Position numbers and translations under genes: made by a program. The notes beneath the pieces are model-generated. The model saw only the letters and a list, made by a program, of their open reading frames with translations, did no database searches and was not told the DNA's origin. From Synergistaceae bacterium (GTDB lineage: Bacteria; Synergistota; Synergistia; Synergistales; Aminobacteriaceae): a stretch of 7,332 bases of DNA. Where the stretch lies: positions 1 to 7,332 of the forward strand of contig JAFSQO010000349.1 of assembly GCA_017446645.1 (NCBI GenBank), in the 5' to 3' direction. How positions within the stretch are numbered: the first letter of the stretch is position 1; every line of letters begins with the position of its first letter. Of this stretch, positions 6,595-7,332 are shown piece after piece.

Positions 6595-7317
6595 TTATTC
6601 TTTGAAGATTGGAATTGGTTTGCGTTTGTGTTCACTTCGTCTGCGCATTACGTCAATCCGTTCGCGTGCCTTTTCGTCACTAATCCGGCCTGTCGCAAGG
6701 TACTCGTCCAATACGTCATAAGTGAAACCCATGTCGCCTTCATCAGTCTGACCCTCATAGAGTCCTGCGCTGGGTGCTTTCTCGATGATTCTTTCAGGGA
6801 CGTTCAAGACTCTGGCCATCTCCCGAATTTCACGCTTCAAGAAATTTGCAAGTGGCATGAGGTCAACACCTGAATCACCGTATTTTGTAAAATATCCTGT
6901 CTCGTACTCTGACTTGTTGCTGGTTCCGCAGACTAGCATGTTCCTTGACTGAGCCAGGGCATACAGCGTTACCATTCTGAGTCTTGCCTTCATGTTGGAC
7001 TTTACAAGCGAGTTAAATTCTTCGCCGACTGACTCGTTCATTATATCAAAGGCTTTGGTGAGGTCAACGCGTACGAATTCTACGTCAAGTTTCTCAGCGA
7101 GTAATCTTGCGTCAGACTCGTCATCGTCTATGCTGTGACAAGGCATGATTACACCGAGCACCCCTGATTTGCCGAGAGCCTCACGAGCAAGGGCAGCCAG
7201 CACTGAAGAGTCAATGCCTCCGGACAATCCCAGAACTACACCGGAAGCTCCTGCATTATTGACCTGTTCACGCAGCCATTTTTCACACTGAACACACTGA
7301 ATGATTGTATTTCGCAA
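6595..7317 (-). CDS. nadE: Ammonia-dependent NAD+ synthetase
   Basis: Makes NAD+ from deamido-NAD+, ATP and ammonia, the last step of NAD synthesis; cytosolic homodimer. The 240-residue protein has only the synthetase domain, with no N-terminal nitrilase-type glutaminase domain, so free ammonia or a separate amidotransferase must supply nitrogen. Motifs: the ATP-pyrophosphatase loop SGGIDSS (32-38), NMKARLRM (108-115), GTSNKSE (131-137), GYFTKYGDSGVD (141-152), the APSAGL and GQTDEGDMG segments (181-197), and HKRKPIPI near the C terminus. The start is TTG (7315-7317) with AGAGGA seven bases upstream. An in-frame TGA at 7330-7332 and the lack of an ATG rule out a longer form, apart from a weak ATT three bases up. 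It is first in the visible minus-strand run, but its promoter is outside the window. Confidence 0.97.
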   Translation of the reverse strand: MRNTIIQCVQCEKWLREQVNNAGASGVVLGLSGGIDSSVLAALAREALGKSGVLGVIMPCHSIDDDESDARLLAEKLDVEFVRVDLTKAFDIMNESVGEEFNSLVKSNMKARLRMVTLYALAQSRNMLVCGTSNKSEYETGYFTKYGDSGVDLMPLANFLKREIREMARVLNVPERIIEKAPSAGLYEGQTDEGDMGFTYDVLDEYLATGRISDEKARERIDVMRRRSEHKRKPIPIFKE

Positions 7318-7324
7318 AATGAAT

Positions 7325-7330
7325 TCCTCT
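7325..7330 (-). promoter_or_regulatory. Shine-Dalgarno site for nadE (TTG start)
   Basis: AGAGGA on the minus strand is seven bases before the TTG at 7315-7317. With the in-frame stop at 7330-7332, it fixes the nadE start. That stop could also end an upstream gene, which cannot be checked because the window ends there. Confidence 0.65.
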
Positions 7331-7332
7331 CA

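Larger units (their letters stand above)
1214..7317 (-). other. Probable operon nadE-yebC-ruvC-ruvA-ruvB-spoIID type-queA
   Basis: Seven minus-strand genes follow each other with gaps of 23, 15, 2 and 6 bases, or four-base ATGA overlaps (ruvC/ruvA and SpoIID-type/queA). No terminator-like hairpin with a T run and no space for a separate promoter is seen between them, so a single transcript is inferred. Internal promoters within coding sequence cannot be excluded. The first gene may not be nadE, since the window ends 15 bases beyond its start. Confidence 0.7.

Noticed and set aside
6333..6605. 90-codon + strand open frame over the start of yebC
   Set aside because: It is antisense to the strongly conserved YebC N terminus and has no recognisable motif.
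1..7332. CRISPR array, tRNA, rRNA, insertion sequence or phage genes
   Set aside because: Reading both strands I saw no regular direct repeats, terminal inverted repeats or transposase or integrase motifs, and there is almost no non-coding space for an RNA gene.

Overview
This window looks like ordinary chromosomal housekeeping DNA from a bacterium of moderate GC content, estimated by eye at the mid-to-upper 40s percent. It is packed with genes. Ten protein genes cover nearly all of it, every intergenic gap is 23 bases or less, and several neighbours overlap by a few bases. I see no rRNA, tRNA, CRISPR array, insertion sequence or phage gene. A SpoIID/LytB-domain gene between ruvB and queA, together with a TIGR03905-type TSCPD protein, suggests a Synergistota or Clostridia-like (deep Firmicutes) lineage. 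I lean weakly to Synergistota. This rests on remembered gene order, not on a search.

Layout. The left part (1-1224) is a plus-strand run: the 3' end of a tRNA-dihydrouridine synthase gene, a 90-residue TSCPD-domain protein, and a 113-residue coiled-coil protein I do not recognise. The last two share an ATGA stop/start overlap. The rest (1214-7317) is a minus-strand run, in transcription order: nadE (ammonia-dependent NAD synthetase), yebC (translation/transcription factor family), ruvC, ruvA, ruvB (the complete Holliday-junction branch migration and resolution set), a secreted SpoIID/LytB-type protein with a long linker, and queA (queuosine tRNA modification). ruvC/ruvA and the SpoIID-type gene/queA also overlap by ATGA. 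The two runs converge and their last genes overlap tail to tail by 11 bases, with no terminator hairpin visible there.

How the genes work together. RuvA and RuvB form the branch-migration motor on Holliday junctions and RuvC cuts them, so three adjacent genes supply a full recombination-resolution complex. yebC beside ruvC and queA downstream of ruvB are widespread arrangements. QueA and Dus both modify tRNA, and the YebC family affects translation, so tRNA and translation quality is a minor shared theme. NadE supplies NAD and the SpoIID-type protein acts on peptidoglycan; both are probably operon passengers.

No new system stands out. The points most worth a second look are the 11-bp convergent overlap, a probable loss of one acidic-pin residue in RuvA, a small acidic insertion in RuvB, the long linker in the SpoIID-type protein, non-ATG starts on three consecutive genes, and the uncharacterised TSCPD plus coiled-coil pair.
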